NCBI GenBank assembly: GCA_026708115.1
Contig: JAPOVL010000048.1
Span: 97,172 to 161,171 of the forward strand
Direction: 5' to 3'
Source of the DNA: Chloroflexota bacterium
GTDB taxonomy: Bacteria > Chloroflexota > Anaerolineae > Aggregatilineales > Phototrophicaceae
Length of the DNA stretch: 64,000 bases
The notes under the pieces were generated by a model. The model saw only the letters and a program-made list of their open reading frames with translations. It did not search any database and was not told the origin of the DNA. Numbering within the stretch: position 1 is the stretch's first letter; the number at the start of each line of letters is the position of its first letter. A program made the translations under genes and the position numbers. Shown piece after piece: positions 34,591 to 42,386 of this stretch.

Positions 34591-35907
34591 CTAGGCCATG
34601 ACTGGCTTCAAGAAGGCCTCGTTGACAGCGAAGAGTTCATCCACCATGGACTGGATCTCCCGCAGCGAGCAGACGGCCGCCGAGAGCGGCGAATAGGCCA
34701 CAGCTTGGTAGATCAAACGCTTGTCGCCCTTGAGGATGCCCTCGACCGCCATCTCTTCGATCTGCGAATAGAGGTTGGTCAGCGGCGCCACGGAAGCCGG
34801 CAACGAGCCGACCGCCACCGCTTCCAGGCCATCGCGCGACGCCCAGACCGGCACCTCAACGCAAGCATTGCTCGGGAGGTTGTCGACCAGGCTCTTGTTG
34901 GGCACATTGCCATTGAATTTGAAGGGTTCGCCGCCTTCCATGGCGTTGATGATATAGGCGGCGTATTCGTGACCGCGTTCCAGGTCAATCTCCTCTGCCT
35001 CGAACCAGGCGTGGATGTCATCGCGCCAGTCGTGTTCGCGGCGGCGATATTCTTTCAAGATATAGGCGTGATGTCCGGGATTCCAGTTGGTGCCGTGCGT
35101 AGTGTATTTCTCGATTAGGTCTGGGCGTTTACGGAACCACCAGTTGTACTCGGAATTGTGCCCGCTGGATTCAGTCACGTAATAGTCAAGGGCCAAGTAC
35201 ATCTCGTTGCGCACCTGCTCCTTGTTATAGATGTGCTCGTTTTCGGAGATCGCGCGATGAATCAAAGGATAGGCGTCTTCTCCATTCCAGGTATATTCCA
35301 CGAACCAGGCAGTGTGGTTGATGCCGGCGCAGGTATAGTGTATCTCGTCATAAGGCGCGCCGATCCAGTTTGCCAACATCTTCGAGGTGCCTTGTACGCT
35401 GTGACACAGGCCCGTCACCATGATATCCGTCTCAATATCCATCGCGCGGCAGAGCATGGCCATTGGGTTGGTGTAATTCAACATCAGCGCCTTCGGGCAG
35501 TAGCGCTCCATATCACGGGCGATATCGACCAAGGCGGGAATCGTGCGCAGCGAGCGGAAAATGCCGGAAACGCCGCGCGTATCGCCGACATTCATGTTGA
35601 CGCCGTACTTCATGGGGATCTCGATATCGTGCCGCCAGACATCGGTTGAGCCAACCAGGATGGTGACGACCACATAATCGGCGCCGCGCAAGGCCTCGAC
35701 GCGGTCCATGGTTGCGCTGACTTTGGCGGGGTATTCGCCGGCGGTGACGATGCGCTGGACGGCGCGCTGGGCGAAATCGAGGCGCTCGGCGTCGATATCC
35801 ATCAAGGCAATTTCCGTGCCTGCGAGGGACGGGAAGGTAAGGATGTCTTTGACGAGTTTGCGGGTGAAGCCGAAGCTTCCGGCACCGATAAAGGTGATCT
35901 TTGGCAT
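34591..35907 (-). CDS. Glycoside hydrolase family 4 (alpha-galactosidase/6-phospho-glycosidase type)
   Basis: The 438-residue enzyme belongs to the NAD+- and Mn2+-dependent GH4 family. The dinucleotide site is at the N-terminus (KITFIGAGSFGFTRKLVKDI). Further motifs are NYTNPMAMLCRA, the metal Cys in GLCHSVQG near residue 170, and GINHTAWF near 205. The close spacing of NVGDTRG and the DxDAERLDF loop resembles alpha-galactosidases (MelA-like) more than 6-phospho-enzymes, but this is not certain. It closes the carbohydrate-related stretch next to the tail/toxin island. Confidence 0.9.
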   Translation of the reverse strand: MPKITFIGAGSFGFTRKLVKDILTFPSLAGTEIALMDIDAERLDFAQRAVQRIVTAGEYPAKVSATMDRVEALRGADYVVVTILVGSTDVWRHDIEIPMKYGVNMNVGDTRGVSGIFRSLRTIPALVDIARDMERYCPKALMLNYTNPMAMLCRAMDIETDIMVTGLCHSVQGTSKMLANWIGAPYDEIHYTCAGINHTAWFVEYTWNGEDAYPLIHRAISENEHIYNKEQVRNEMYLALDYYVTESSGHNSEYNWWFRKRPDLIEKYTTHGTNWNPGHHAYILKEYRRREHDWRDDIHAWFEAEEIDLERGHEYAAYIINAMEGGEPFKFNGNVPNKSLVDNLPSNACVEVPVWASRDGLEAVAVGSLPASVAPLTNLYSQIEEMAVEGILKGDKRLIYQAVAYSPLSAAVCSLREIQSMVDELFAVNEAFLKPVMA

Positions 35908-36329
35908 GGCTTGGTTCTCCGAGATGATCGTGGATTGATTGATGTCTATTGTAGACCCTTAGTGTTCAATTCCCAATATAGGTCCGAATCCGTTAGCTTC
36001 GAAACTGGAAGGGGAGTTGGTCGACACTGTTGAAAACCGGTGCTGTAAAGACTTCTGACGATTCTGCGAGAATAAGCAGCCATCGTAATATTCCAAATTG
36101 ACAACATATCAGCGCAACTGCAGTTATTCCAAATCGCGGCCCTAATCTGGCCTGGGCGGGGCCCTTTGACGCCCTGGAATGGCTTGCGAAGGGTAATCAC
36201 TGCGGGCGCGCAATCCAAGTGACGCTGATGCTATTTGAAGCTAGGCGACCGACTTGGGCTTTGTCGGCAAAGCAATGCGCCTTGAATGGAAACCTTCGGG
36301 GATGAACGTACTTTATCGCGCAAAGAAAG
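35908..36329. other. Intergenic region at the left edge of the tail/toxin island
   Basis: I see no convincing gene here. The minus-strand frame at 35946-36218 has no ribosome-binding site and low-complexity-like content. A GGGCTTTGTCGGCAAAGC segment near 36255 resembles sequences upstream of the island promoters at 39306 and 40211, so the right part looks like decayed island DNA. No integrase gene, att-like repeat or tRNA is visible. Confidence 0.4.
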
Positions 36330-36368
36330 CCTAGAAATCATAATACATTCATTCAATTTTGGAAAAGT

Positions 36369-36411
36369 GCGACTATTTAGTCGCATCTGATTAGCTCGAT
36401 TGTTCTATTAT
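36369..36411 (+). promoter_or_regulatory. Island promoter 1 with GCGAC dyad
   Basis: A perfect palindrome GCGACTATTTAGTCGC (36369-36384) is followed 21 bp later by TATTAT (36406-36411). The dyad probably binds a regulator over the -35 region. The conserved ATCATCAAA...AGCGAAAGGA leader start follows. Upstream of it, TTCAATTTTGGAAAA matches the other copies. Confidence 0.6.
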
Positions 36412-36498
36412 TTATCCATATCATCAAAGTAAAAGCGAAAGGACGGGATGAAGAAAGATTGCTGGGACTGGTTTCAAAGTACAAGGTGAAGCGGTTGC

Positions 36499-36570
36499 GT
36501 CGCGCGAACTGGCTTGTGACAGGGAAAATCTACGTGACAGTTTCACAAACCTGCTTGATGATTGGCAGGA
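36499..36570 (+). ncRNA. Structured leader element A (GGCTTGTGACAGGG hairpin/pseudoknot)
   Basis: Copy 1 of 12. GTCGCGCG can pair with TACGTGAC through two wobbles and one mismatch. The loop is TGGCTTGTGACAGGGAAAAT, and TTGTGA can pair with TCACAA at 36543. A GCTTGATGATT...GCAGGACA tail follows, then the start codon of the first appendage gene 54 bp on. Confidence 0.7.
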
Positions 36571-36623
36571 CAATTCCATAACACGTGAGAAAGTGGCAAA
36601 AGTAGAAAAAAGGAGAAGATGAA

Positions 36624-37103
36624 ATGGCTTGGACAAACCCAAAGACCGACTGGGCAGATGGGGACCTGGTATCCGCTAGCGACATGAATGCGGTCGGCGA
36701 GAACTTGATGGCGCTGCGCCAACCTTCCAAATCAGTTGCGGTCCATTCAACATCTGTAGGATATAGCAGGGGCGCGAGTCACGAGTTTACCGATGTCAGT
36801 AGCGATAATCTGAACCTAGCGATGACCACCGCAGGGGGAGACGTGTTGGTTCATTTTCACGGTACCATGGGAATGGGGCAGCTTACCTCGGTTGCCTTAG
36901 ATATTGAGGTTGATGGAAGCCGTCTAGGTGGTAGCAGCGGTATTCTGGTGTGCAGCCCGCGCTACAGTACAGCCTGGCCTGTGAGTCTGACACGTCTGAT
37001 TCAGAACTTGAATGCGGGATCGCATACTTTCAAACTTCAATGGAAGAGCAATGATGTTGTAAGACTTGGCGCCGGCGCTCATTTCTTGCTGCGAGAGATA
37101 TAG
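36624..37103 (+). CDS. Tail-appendage-like protein 1 (MAWT family)
   Basis: The 159-residue protein starts at ATG 36624 after AAAAAAGGAGAAG. The N-terminus MAWTNPKTDWADGDLVSASDMNAVGENL resembles anchor segments of phage tail fibre and appendage proteins. The rest is a beta-rich domain shared by all paralogues here: SDNLNLAMTTAGGDVLVHFHG, DIEVDG and LIQNLNAGSHTFKLQWK, ending FLLREI. The fold is probably a jelly-roll receptor-binding or decoration domain. It has its own promoter and structured leader. Divergence from the other copies is mostly in loops. Confidence 0.7.
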   Translation: MAWTNPKTDWADGDLVSASDMNAVGENLMALRQPSKSVAVHSTSVGYSRGASHEFTDVSSDNLNLAMTTAGGDVLVHFHGTMGMGQLTSVALDIEVDGSRLGGSSGILVCSPRYSTAWPVSLTRLIQNLNAGSHTFKLQWKSNDVVRLGAGAHFLLREI

Positions 37104-37330
37104 GCATCCATCCATCAGCAGGCTGGGATATGAAGGATGGGCTAACTGTCATGCGCGACTCCCGGATATGAGCCGTATTAGCTGCTTGCATCGGATAAGC
37201 GTGACTGGCGCGTAATATCCTTAAGCGCTGAAGATGTCGAGGGATCAGCGACCGAAGCGACGCTATATCTGCAGATCAATTCGTCTTGAATGAGGAGCCG
37301 CAGGGACGGGCGGATAATCGTTCGGAAAAA

Positions 37331-37411
37331 GTATGAAATATACGAATTTGATTCGATTTGACAAAACGCGATCAAATAGTCGCAATTGAATTAGTACAAA
37401 TGTGCTATTAT
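37331..37411 (+). promoter_or_regulatory. Island promoter 2 with two dyads
   Basis: GTATGAAATATAC (37331-37343), a TTGACA-containing stretch, GCGATCAAATAGTCGC (37368-37383) and TGCTATTAT (37404-37411, extended -10-like) occur in the same order and spacing as in the other copies. Confidence 0.6.
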
Positions 37412-37500
37412 CCCCGCATATCATCAGACTAAAAGCAGAAGGCGCAGAATCGAGGTAAAGAATGCTGATAAAGGCTTTTTAAGCGCGGGAGGAAGGTTAT

Positions 37501-37571
37501 GTCGCGCGGAACGGCCTGTGACAGGGAAAATCTACGTGACAGTTTCACAAACCAGCTTGATGATTGGCAGG
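37501..37571 (+). ncRNA. Structured leader element B
   Basis: Copy 2 of 12. GTCGCGCG pairs imperfectly with TACGTGAC. The loop has GGCCTGTGACAGGG, where CCTG-TGA-CAGG could also form a small hairpin, and TGTGA can pair with TCACA downstream. It is 56 bp upstream of the next appendage gene. Confidence 0.7.
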
Positions 37572-37626
37572 ACAATTCCATAACACGTGAGAAAGCGACA
37601 AGAGTCGAAAAAAAGGAGAAGATGAA

Positions 37627-38115
37627 ATGGCTTGGACAACACCCAAAATCGATTGGAACAACGGCGAGCTGGTTACCGCCGATGATATGAATGAGATTGG
37701 CGGGCTTCTGAAGAAGTTGATGGCTCCGCTGGCGGTAGCGAGCTACACAACGCCATCGGACATTGTTGCAACTCCAAGAGACTGGTCAGATATAGACAGC
37801 GACAATTTGAATTTCACGCTGGACACCACTGGCGGGGATGTGCTGGCGCATTTCCAGGGCGTCATTCACGATGAGACGCATCGGGGTCACACTGTCGGCT
37901 TTAATCTTGAAGTCGATGGGGTCCGGCAGAGAGGCAGCAATGGCATTGTCTCTGCGGGTCTTGATAATGATAGACAGAATGTGCCCATAGCGTTTACCGA
38001 GTTGATTCGGAATTTAAGCGCTGGAACCCATACTTTCAAGTTTCAGTGGAGATCGAACCAGGAGAGGGCGGTAAGACTGAAGAAGGGGGCCCAATTCTGG
38101 GTGCGGGAGATATAG
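37627..38115 (+). CDS. Tail-appendage-like protein 2 (MAWT family)
   Basis: The 162-residue paralogue begins MAWTTPKIDWNNGELVTADDMN and ends AQFWVREI. It shares the SDNLNFTLDTTGGDVLAHF and LIRNLSAGTHTFKFQW blocks. It differs from protein 1 mainly in the central loops (HDETHRGHTVGFN), as expected for receptor-contact regions. It has its own promoter and leader. A 19-codon remnant related to the 127-aa gene start follows. Confidence 0.7.
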   Translation: MAWTTPKIDWNNGELVTADDMNEIGGLLKKLMAPLAVASYTTPSDIVATPRDWSDIDSDNLNFTLDTTGGDVLAHFQGVIHDETHRGHTVGFNLEVDGVRQRGSNGIVSAGLDNDRQNVPIAFTELIRNLSAGTHTFKFQWRSNQERAVRLKKGAQFWVREI

Positions 38116-38160
38116 ACATCCGTCCATCAGCAAGCTGGAATATGAGGACGGACAAAGGAC

Positions 38161-38220
38161 ATGCCCCATGTCATGCGCGACTATCGCGATGACGAGCGCT
38201 TTGTTGCCTTTTTGGAATAG
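38161..38220 (+). pseudogene. Truncated start of the MRN/DYRDYQK gene
   Basis: A 19-codon frame reads MPHVMRDYRDDERFVAFLE and matches the first residues of the 127-aa island protein (MRDYRDYQKRKL), then diverges and stops. It looks like a decayed 5' end left after duplication. A shorter trace (MRDSRI) lies near 37152. Confidence 0.45.
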
Positions 38221-38357
38221 ATTGCGGTCAACAGTATATTGGTAACTCACTTCTATCTTGCGTCTGTAGTCGTCCGCCCAGGTTGCGCTCAGTCAACACA
38301 TTCCGATGACTCGAATGAAGAAGCGCCGAGATAGTCGAAGTTGGCGGTTAGGAAAAA

Positions 38358-38438
38358 GTATGAAATATACGAATTCCATTCGATTTGACAAAACGCGATC
38401 AAATAGTCGCAATTGAATTAGCACAAATGTGCTATTAT
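38358..38438 (+). promoter_or_regulatory. Island promoter 3 with two dyads
   Basis: GTATGAAATATAC (38358-38370), TTGACA, GCGATCAAATAGTCGC (38395-38410) and TATTAT (38433-38438) are arranged as in promoter 2, with which it is nearly identical. Confidence 0.6.
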
Positions 38439-38527
38439 CTCCGCATCTCATCAAATTGAAAGTGAAAGGAGTGGATTAACGAAAGACTGCTGACGGGTGA
38501 ATTCAAAGTACGCGATGGAGCGGCTGT

Positions 38528-38600
38528 GTCGTGTGAACTGGCTTGTGACAGGGCAGATTCACACGACAGTTTCACAAACTTGCTTGATGTTTAGCAGGAC
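38528..38600 (+). ncRNA. Structured leader element C
   Basis: Copy 3 of 12. GTCGTGTGAA and TTCACACGAC form a perfect 10-bp stem. The loop CTGGCTTGTGACAGGGCAGA holds TTGTGA, complementary to TCACAA at 38572. It lies 53 bp upstream of the appendage gene at 38653. Confidence 0.75.
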
Positions 38601-39140
38601 AATCCCAGCATACAAGAGAAAGTAACAGAATTCGAATAAAGGAGAACATGCAATGGCTTGGACAGCCCCAAAGACCGATTGGATTACCGGGGAACTGATG
38701 ATCGCAGAGGACATGAATGCGGTCAGTGAGAATCTGGCGACGGTGAAGAATCCGGCTTCGGCCGCATACACAACGACAGCGGATATTGATGCGGATATTC
38801 GCGAATTTGCCGATGTTGACAGCGACAATCTGAACCTGACGATTACAACAGCAGGTGGGGATGTGTTGGTTCATTTTAGTGGATCGGTACAGTTTGCTAA
38901 TCATCGATGGATCGATTTTGATATCGAAGTTGACGGTAACCGCCTGGGCGGTGTCGATGGCATTCTGCGACGTCACTTTGTGCATGCTGTGGGGCGTGAT
39001 ATTGTGACTTTTAGCCGTCTGATTCAGGATTTGAGTGCTGGATCGCATACTTTTAAACTCCAGTGGAAGCAGAATGGATCAGTGCGAATGTTGTCTCATG
39101 CCCAATACTGGGTGCGGGAGGTTTCATAAATCCCTCGCAT
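38560..39140. repeat. Exact 580-bp direct repeat, copy 1 (partner 39578-40158)
   Basis: The leader's 3' half and the whole appendage gene recur without visible mismatch 1,018 bp further on. The DNA on both sides of the repeat differs between copies. This marks a very recent duplication or gene conversion. Confidence 0.9.
38653..39129 (+). CDS. Tail-appendage-like protein 3 (MAWT family)
   Basis: The 158-residue protein begins MAWTAPKTDWITGELMIAEDMN and ends AQYWVREVS. The beta-rich domain has SDNLNLTITTAGGDVLVHFSG, FDIEVDGNRLGG and LIQDLSAGSHTFKLQWK. It is identical residue for residue to the next copy at 39671, so duplication is recent. It has its own promoter and structured leader. Confidence 0.7.
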   Translation: MAWTAPKTDWITGELMIAEDMNAVSENLATVKNPASAAYTTTADIDADIREFADVDSDNLNLTITTAGGDVLVHFSGSVQFANHRWIDFDIEVDGNRLGGVDGILRRHFVHAVGRDIVTFSRLIQDLSAGSHTFKLQWKQNGSVRMLSHAQYWVREVS

Positions 39141-39172
39141 GACCGAATATCAAGCAAGAAAGGAGAGGTGAT

Positions 39173-39274
39173 ATGCGCAATAAAACGCATGACAATCGCG
39201 ATGTGGGTTGCTTTGGCGCCTTGGAACGGTTTGTAGTCGGGTACATTGTATATGGCCATCCTGCCCATCGCTGA
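39173..39274 (+). pseudogene. Truncated start of the MRN/DYRDYQK gene
   Basis: After AAAGGAGAGGTGAT a 33-codon frame starts MRNKTHDNRDVGCFG. The first ten residues match the 127-aa protein at 41997 (MRNETRDYRD), then it becomes unrelated and stops. The strong ribosome-binding site means a short peptide may still be made. Confidence 0.5.
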
Positions 39275-39375
39275 TGCTACTTGTGGATATGTTGCCGAAG
39301 TCGAGCTTTGTAGGCAAAGCAAGACGTCTTGCGTGGAGAATCGCAGGGACGGTCGAGCTGAATCGTTCGGAAACG

Positions 39376-39455
39376 GTGTGAAACATACGAAATCCATTCA
39401 ATTTGGAAAATTGCGACAATTTAGTCGCGATTGATTAGCACAAAGGTTCTATTAT
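39376..39455 (+). promoter_or_regulatory. Island promoter 4 with two dyads
   Basis: GTGTGAAACATAC (39376-39388), GCGACAATTTAGTCGC (39413-39428) and TATTAT (39450-39455) are in the conserved order. TTCAATTTGGAAAA precedes the second dyad, as in promoters 1 and 5. Confidence 0.6.
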
Positions 39456-39545
39456 TGCTGCATATCATCAAACTAAGAGCGAAAGGACATGAACGAGGAA
39501 AGATCGCTGAGGGCCGATTTTCAAAGTACGCAGTACAACGCTTGC

Positions 39546-39616
39546 GTCGTGTGAGCTGGCTTGTGACAGGGCAAATCCACACGACAGTTTCACAAACTTG
39601 CTTGATGTTTAGCAGG
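39546..39616 (+). ncRNA. Structured leader element D
   Basis: Copy 4 of 12. GTCGTGTG pairs perfectly with CACACGAC. The loop is CTGGCTTGTGACAGGGCAAAT, with TTGTGA complementary to TCACAA at 39590. A 21-codon frame from ATG 39489 ends in the stem, but it is not conserved in the other copies. Confidence 0.75.
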
Positions 39617-40158
39617 ACAATCCCAGCATACAAGAGAAAGTAACAGAATTCGAATAAAGGAGAACATGCAATGGCTTGGACAGCCCCAAAGACCGATTGG
39701 ATTACCGGGGAACTGATGATCGCAGAGGACATGAATGCGGTCAGTGAGAATCTGGCGACGGTGAAGAATCCGGCTTCGGCCGCATACACAACGACAGCGG
39801 ATATTGATGCGGATATTCGCGAATTTGCCGATGTTGACAGCGACAATCTGAACCTGACGATTACAACAGCAGGTGGGGATGTGTTGGTTCATTTTAGTGG
39901 ATCGGTACAGTTTGCTAATCATCGATGGATCGATTTTGATATCGAAGTTGACGGTAACCGCCTGGGCGGTGTCGATGGCATTCTGCGACGTCACTTTGTG
40001 CATGCTGTGGGGCGTGATATTGTGACTTTTAGCCGTCTGATTCAGGATTTGAGTGCTGGATCGCATACTTTTAAACTCCAGTGGAAGCAGAATGGATCAG
40101 TGCGAATGTTGTCTCATGCCCAATACTGGGTGCGGGAGGTTTCATAAATCCCTCGCAT
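39578..40158. repeat. Exact 580-bp direct repeat, copy 2 (partner 38560-39140)
   Basis: Second copy of the repeat that carries the leader 3' half and an appendage gene. Confidence 0.9.
39671..40147 (+). CDS. Tail-appendage-like protein 4 (identical to protein 3)
   Basis: The 158-residue protein is identical to the product of 38653-39129, including all loops. It has a separate promoter and leader that differ slightly from those of the twin gene, so the duplicated unit was inserted behind, or converted within, an existing cassette. The function as tail appendage is inferred from the MAWTAPKTDW anchor motif. Confidence 0.7.
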   Translation: MAWTAPKTDWITGELMIAEDMNAVSENLATVKNPASAAYTTTADIDADIREFADVDSDNLNLTITTAGGDVLVHFSGSVQFANHRWIDFDIEVDGNRLGGVDGILRRHFVHAVGRDIVTFSRLIQDLSAGSHTFKLQWKQNGSVRMLSHAQYWVREVS

Positions 40159-40190
40159 GCTCGAATATCAAGCAAGAAAGGAGAGGTGAT

Positions 40191-40283
40191 ATGCGCAATA
40201 GAATGCATGTTGTCGGCAAAGCAAGAGGTCTTGGGAGGGGAATCGCAGGGATGGTTGAGCTGAATCGTTCGGAAACGGTGTGA
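40191..40283 (+). pseudogene. Truncated start of the MRN/DYRDYQK gene
   Basis: After GGAGAGGTGAT a 30-codon frame starts MRNRMHVVGKARG. Only the first residues match the 127-aa protein; then the frame runs into promoter-proximal DNA and stops inside promoter 5. It looks like a deletion product. Confidence 0.45.
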
Positions 40284-40357
40284 AACATACGAATTCCATT
40301 CAATTTGGAAAATTGCGACTATTTAGTCGCAATGGATTAGCACAAGAGGTCTATTAT
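40278..40357 (+). promoter_or_regulatory. Island promoter 5 with two dyads
   Basis: GTGTGAAACATAC (40278-40290), the perfect dyad GCGACTATTTAGTCGC (40315-40330) and TATTAT (40352-40357) are in the conserved arrangement. It drives a leader whose gene has been deleted. Confidence 0.6.
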
Positions 40358-40447
40358 TGCTGCATATCATCAAACTAAGAGCGAAAGGACACGAACGAGG
40401 AGAGATCGCTGGGTACCGATTTTCACAGTACGCAGTACAAGGGTTGC

Positions 40448-40517
40448 GTCGTGTGAGTTGGCTTGTGACAGGGCAAATCCACACGACGCATTCACAAACC
40501 TGTTTGATGGTTAGCAG
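40448..40517 (+). ncRNA. Structured leader element E (no intact gene follows)
   Basis: Copy 5 of 12. GTCGTGTG pairs perfectly with CACACGAC. TTGTGA in the loop is complementary to TCACAA at 40492. The appendage gene expected after it is reduced to its last three codons and stop at 40539-40550. Confidence 0.75.
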
Positions 40518-40550
40518 TACGATTCCAATACACGTATACGCGAGATTTAG
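40518..40550 (+). pseudogene. Deletion stub of a tail-appendage gene
   Basis: The leader end is joined directly to CGC GAG ATT TAG, the R-E-I-stop ending of the appendage family. From 40540 the sequence continues exactly as after the gene at 40766-41239. The whole coding region between was lost. Confidence 0.6.
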
Positions 40551-40780
40551 GCGGTTCCGTCGGCAAAGACAAACGCGTAAGAAGGAGGGATAAATATGTA
40601 AAAGAACAGGCGCGGCTGGCGCGATGCAAAAGCGCAGTTTGAACGGCGGATGAGCGTGGAGCGCTCGCTGCCGATCATACCGGGACTTGATCGAGATTCA
40701 GTATAGCCGATCAAGTTGTTAAATCTCAAGCAGTGTTTACAGGTCGAATCATAAGGAGAAAACATATGGCATGGACGACG
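40540..40780. repeat. Second-type leader block, copy 1 (partner 41229-41469)
   Basis: About 240 bp recurs 689 bp further on with few mismatches. It starts inside the 3' end of an appendage gene and ends within the first codons of the next. It contains AAGGAGGGATAAAT followed by ATG-TAA (a start directly followed by a stop), a perfect CTTGATCG/CGATCAAG hairpin at 40686-40715, and AAGGAGAAAACAT before the next gene. Confidence 0.85.
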
Positions 40781-41239
40781 CCTAAGACGGATTGGGCTGT
40801 CGGCGAACTGGTCGCCCCAGGTGATATGAACGCGGTTGGAGAGAATCTGGCAGTGTTGAAGAATCCGGCGATGGCGGTTCATACAACGACAGAGGATATC
40901 AATGCGCGCACGAATAGCGAATTCGCCGATATGGACAGCACAAACCTGAACCTGACGATTACAACGGCGGGTGGGAACGTACTTGCGCATTTTGATGGTG
41001 TGATGGTACGAGGATCACGGGACACGGAAAGCTGTCTCGATATTGCTGTCGACGGAGATCGAATAGGCGGCGATCAGGGTTTGATGCGAGTCAAGGTTGA
41101 AGACGAATACATCAGTCAAAGTTTCACCCGTGTGATCCAAAACCTGAGCGCTGGAACCCATACCTTTAAGCTCCAGTGGAAGAATCCAAACAATGTACTT
41201 TTGTACGCCGGCGCTCAATTCTGGGTGCGCGAGATTTAG
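40766..41239 (+). CDS. Tail-appendage-like protein 5 (MAWT family)
   Basis: The 157-residue protein starts at ATG 40766, chosen because MAWTTPKTDWAVGELV begins there and AAGGAGAA precedes it. The conserved blocks TNLNLTITTAGGNVLAHFDG, DIAVDGDRIGG and VIQNLSAGTHTFKLQWK are present and it ends AQFWVREI. Unlike copies 1-4 it lacks the GGCTTGTGACAGGG leader and has the second-type leader block instead. Confidence 0.7.
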   Translation: MAWTTPKTDWAVGELVAPGDMNAVGENLAVLKNPAMAVHTTTEDINARTNSEFADMDSTNLNLTITTAGGNVLAHFDGVMVRGSRDTESCLDIAVDGDRIGGDQGLMRVKVEDEYISQSFTRVIQNLSAGTHTFKLQWKNPNNVLLYAGAQFWVREI

Positions 41240-41469
41240 GCGGTTCCGTCGGCAAAGACAAACGCGTAAGAAGGAGGGATAAATATGTAAAAGAACAGGC
41301 GCGGCTGGCGCGATGCAAAAGCGCAGTTTGAACGGCGGATGAGCGTGGAGCGCTCGCTGCCGATCATACCGGGACTTGATCGAGATTCAGTATAGCCGAT
41401 CAAGTTGTTAAATCTCAAGCAGTGTTTACAGGTCGAATCACAAGGAGAAAACATATGGCATGGACGACC
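41229..41469. repeat. Second-type leader block, copy 2 (partner 40540-40780)
   Basis: Second copy of the 240-bp block, with the same ATG-TAA start-stop after a strong ribosome-binding site and the same CTTGATCG hairpin (41375-41404). Confidence 0.85.
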
Positions 41470-41949
41470 CCTAAGACCGATTGGACGACAGGGGAGCTGA
41501 TTACCGCCAGCGATATGAACGCGGTCGGCGAGAATCTGGCGGCTTTGAGGTTGAGCGATCTGGCGACGGCAGTCTACACAACGACGGAGCATATCAGAGC
41601 GAAGGCTTCTGAATTTACTGATGTAGACAGCGATAACCTGAGCCTGACGATCACGACAGCGGGTAGGGATGTGCTGATTCACTTCTATGGCACGATTGGG
41701 CACGGAAGTGCTAGTCCCAATTTCTACGGCTCTTTTGATATTGATGTCGACGGAGTGCGACAAGGAAGTGACGACGGCGTGGTGAAAGTCTATTTTTACC
41801 ACGACGTGTACCCGTGTGTGAGTTTTACTCGTCTAATCCAGGGCTTAAGCGCAGGATCTCACACCTTCAAATTGCAGTGGAAGTCCTATAGGTCAGGAAT
41901 GGGACTTATGCTGCATAAGGGCGCCCAATTCTCGGTCCGGGAGATTTAG
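41455..41949 (+). CDS. Tail-appendage-like protein 6 (MAWT family)
   Basis: The 164-residue protein starts at ATG 41455 (MAWTTPKTDWTTGELITASDMN) after AAGGAGAA. It has SDNLSLTITTAGRDVLIHFYG, FDIDVDGVRQGSDDG and LIQGLSAGSHTFKLQWK and ends AQFSVREI. It is the last appendage copy before the first structural module (127-aa, FN3 and tube-like genes), and stands in the same place as the copy at 51219 in the second module. Confidence 0.7.
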   Translation: MAWTTPKTDWTTGELITASDMNAVGENLAALRLSDLATAVYTTTEHIRAKASEFTDVDSDNLSLTITTAGRDVLIHFYGTIGHGSASPNFYGSFDIDVDGVRQGSDDGVVKVYFYHDVYPCVSFTRLIQGLSAGSHTFKLQWKSYRSGMGLMLHKGAQFSVREI

Positions 41950-41996
41950 GCGATCCTTCCATCCACTATCAGAAATATCGAGAAAGGAGAAATGAT

Positions 41997-42380
41997 ATGC
42001 GCAATGAAACGCGCGACTATCGCGATTACCAGAAGCGCAAGCTGAGCGGCAGCACCGACGGACGCGGCATCAAAGTGGCGGCGGGCAGCAGCCCCGGGAC
42101 CTTGGTCCACACGGCGTTGAGCAGTATCGCCGCCAATGAATGGGATGAGATCTTCATCGAGGCAGTGAACACTCACACTGCGGCTGTCAAGTTGACGGTC
42201 GAATGGGGTGGGACGAGCAGCCCGGATGATCTCATCGAAATCGAGATTCCGGCGGAGAGCGGTTTCACGGAAGTCATCCCGGGTCATGTCCTGCAGAATG
42301 GCGCGCTTGTCCGCGCTTTCGCGGACCGGGCCGACGCCATCGTCCTGCACGGTTATGTCAACCGTTATCAACATATCTAG
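41997..42380 (+). CDS. 127-residue island protein (MRNETRDYRDYQK family), module 1
   Basis: The protein starts at ATG 41997 after AAAGGAGAAATGAT. A charged N-terminus (MRNETRDYRDYQKRKL) is followed by a beta-rich domain (GRGIKVAAGSSPGTLVHTALS, EIFIEAVNTHTAAVKLTVEWGG, VIPGHVLQNGALVRAFAD, VLHGYVNRYQHI). A near-identical paralogue sits at 51724. The domain resembles small phage head-tail or decoration proteins, but I do not recognise the family. Its 5' end is the source of several truncated copies in the appendage array. Confidence 0.7.
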   Translation: MRNETRDYRDYQKRKLSGSTDGRGIKVAAGSSPGTLVHTALSSIAANEWDEIFIEAVNTHTAAVKLTVEWGGTSSPDDLIEIEIPAESGFTEVIPGHVLQNGALVRAFADRADAIVLHGYVNRYQHI

Positions 42381-42386
42381 GAGGAG

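Noticed and set aside
35946..36218. 90-codon minus-strand frame in the gap before the island
   Set aside because: There is no ribosome-binding site, no recognisable domain, and the composition is unlike neighbouring genes.
37359..37411. TTGACA and TATTAT of promoter 2 taken as a classical -35/-10 pair
   Set aside because: They are about 41 bp apart, far from 17 bp, and TTGACA is not kept in four of the six copies.
39489..39554. 21-codon leader peptide before element D
   Set aside because: The start codon is lost in the equivalent copies at 40391 and elsewhere and the frame is not conserved; the RNA sequence is.
38572..40066. Minus-strand 158-codon frames opposite the appendage genes at 38572-39048 and 39590-40066
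   Set aside because: They mirror the plus-strand genes, have no ribosome-binding site, and exist twice only because the DNA is duplicated.
36369..41950. Repeated blocks about 1 kb apart considered as a CRISPR array
   Set aside because: The repeat units are long, include whole genes and promoters, and are not short repeats with uniform spacers. No cas genes are present.
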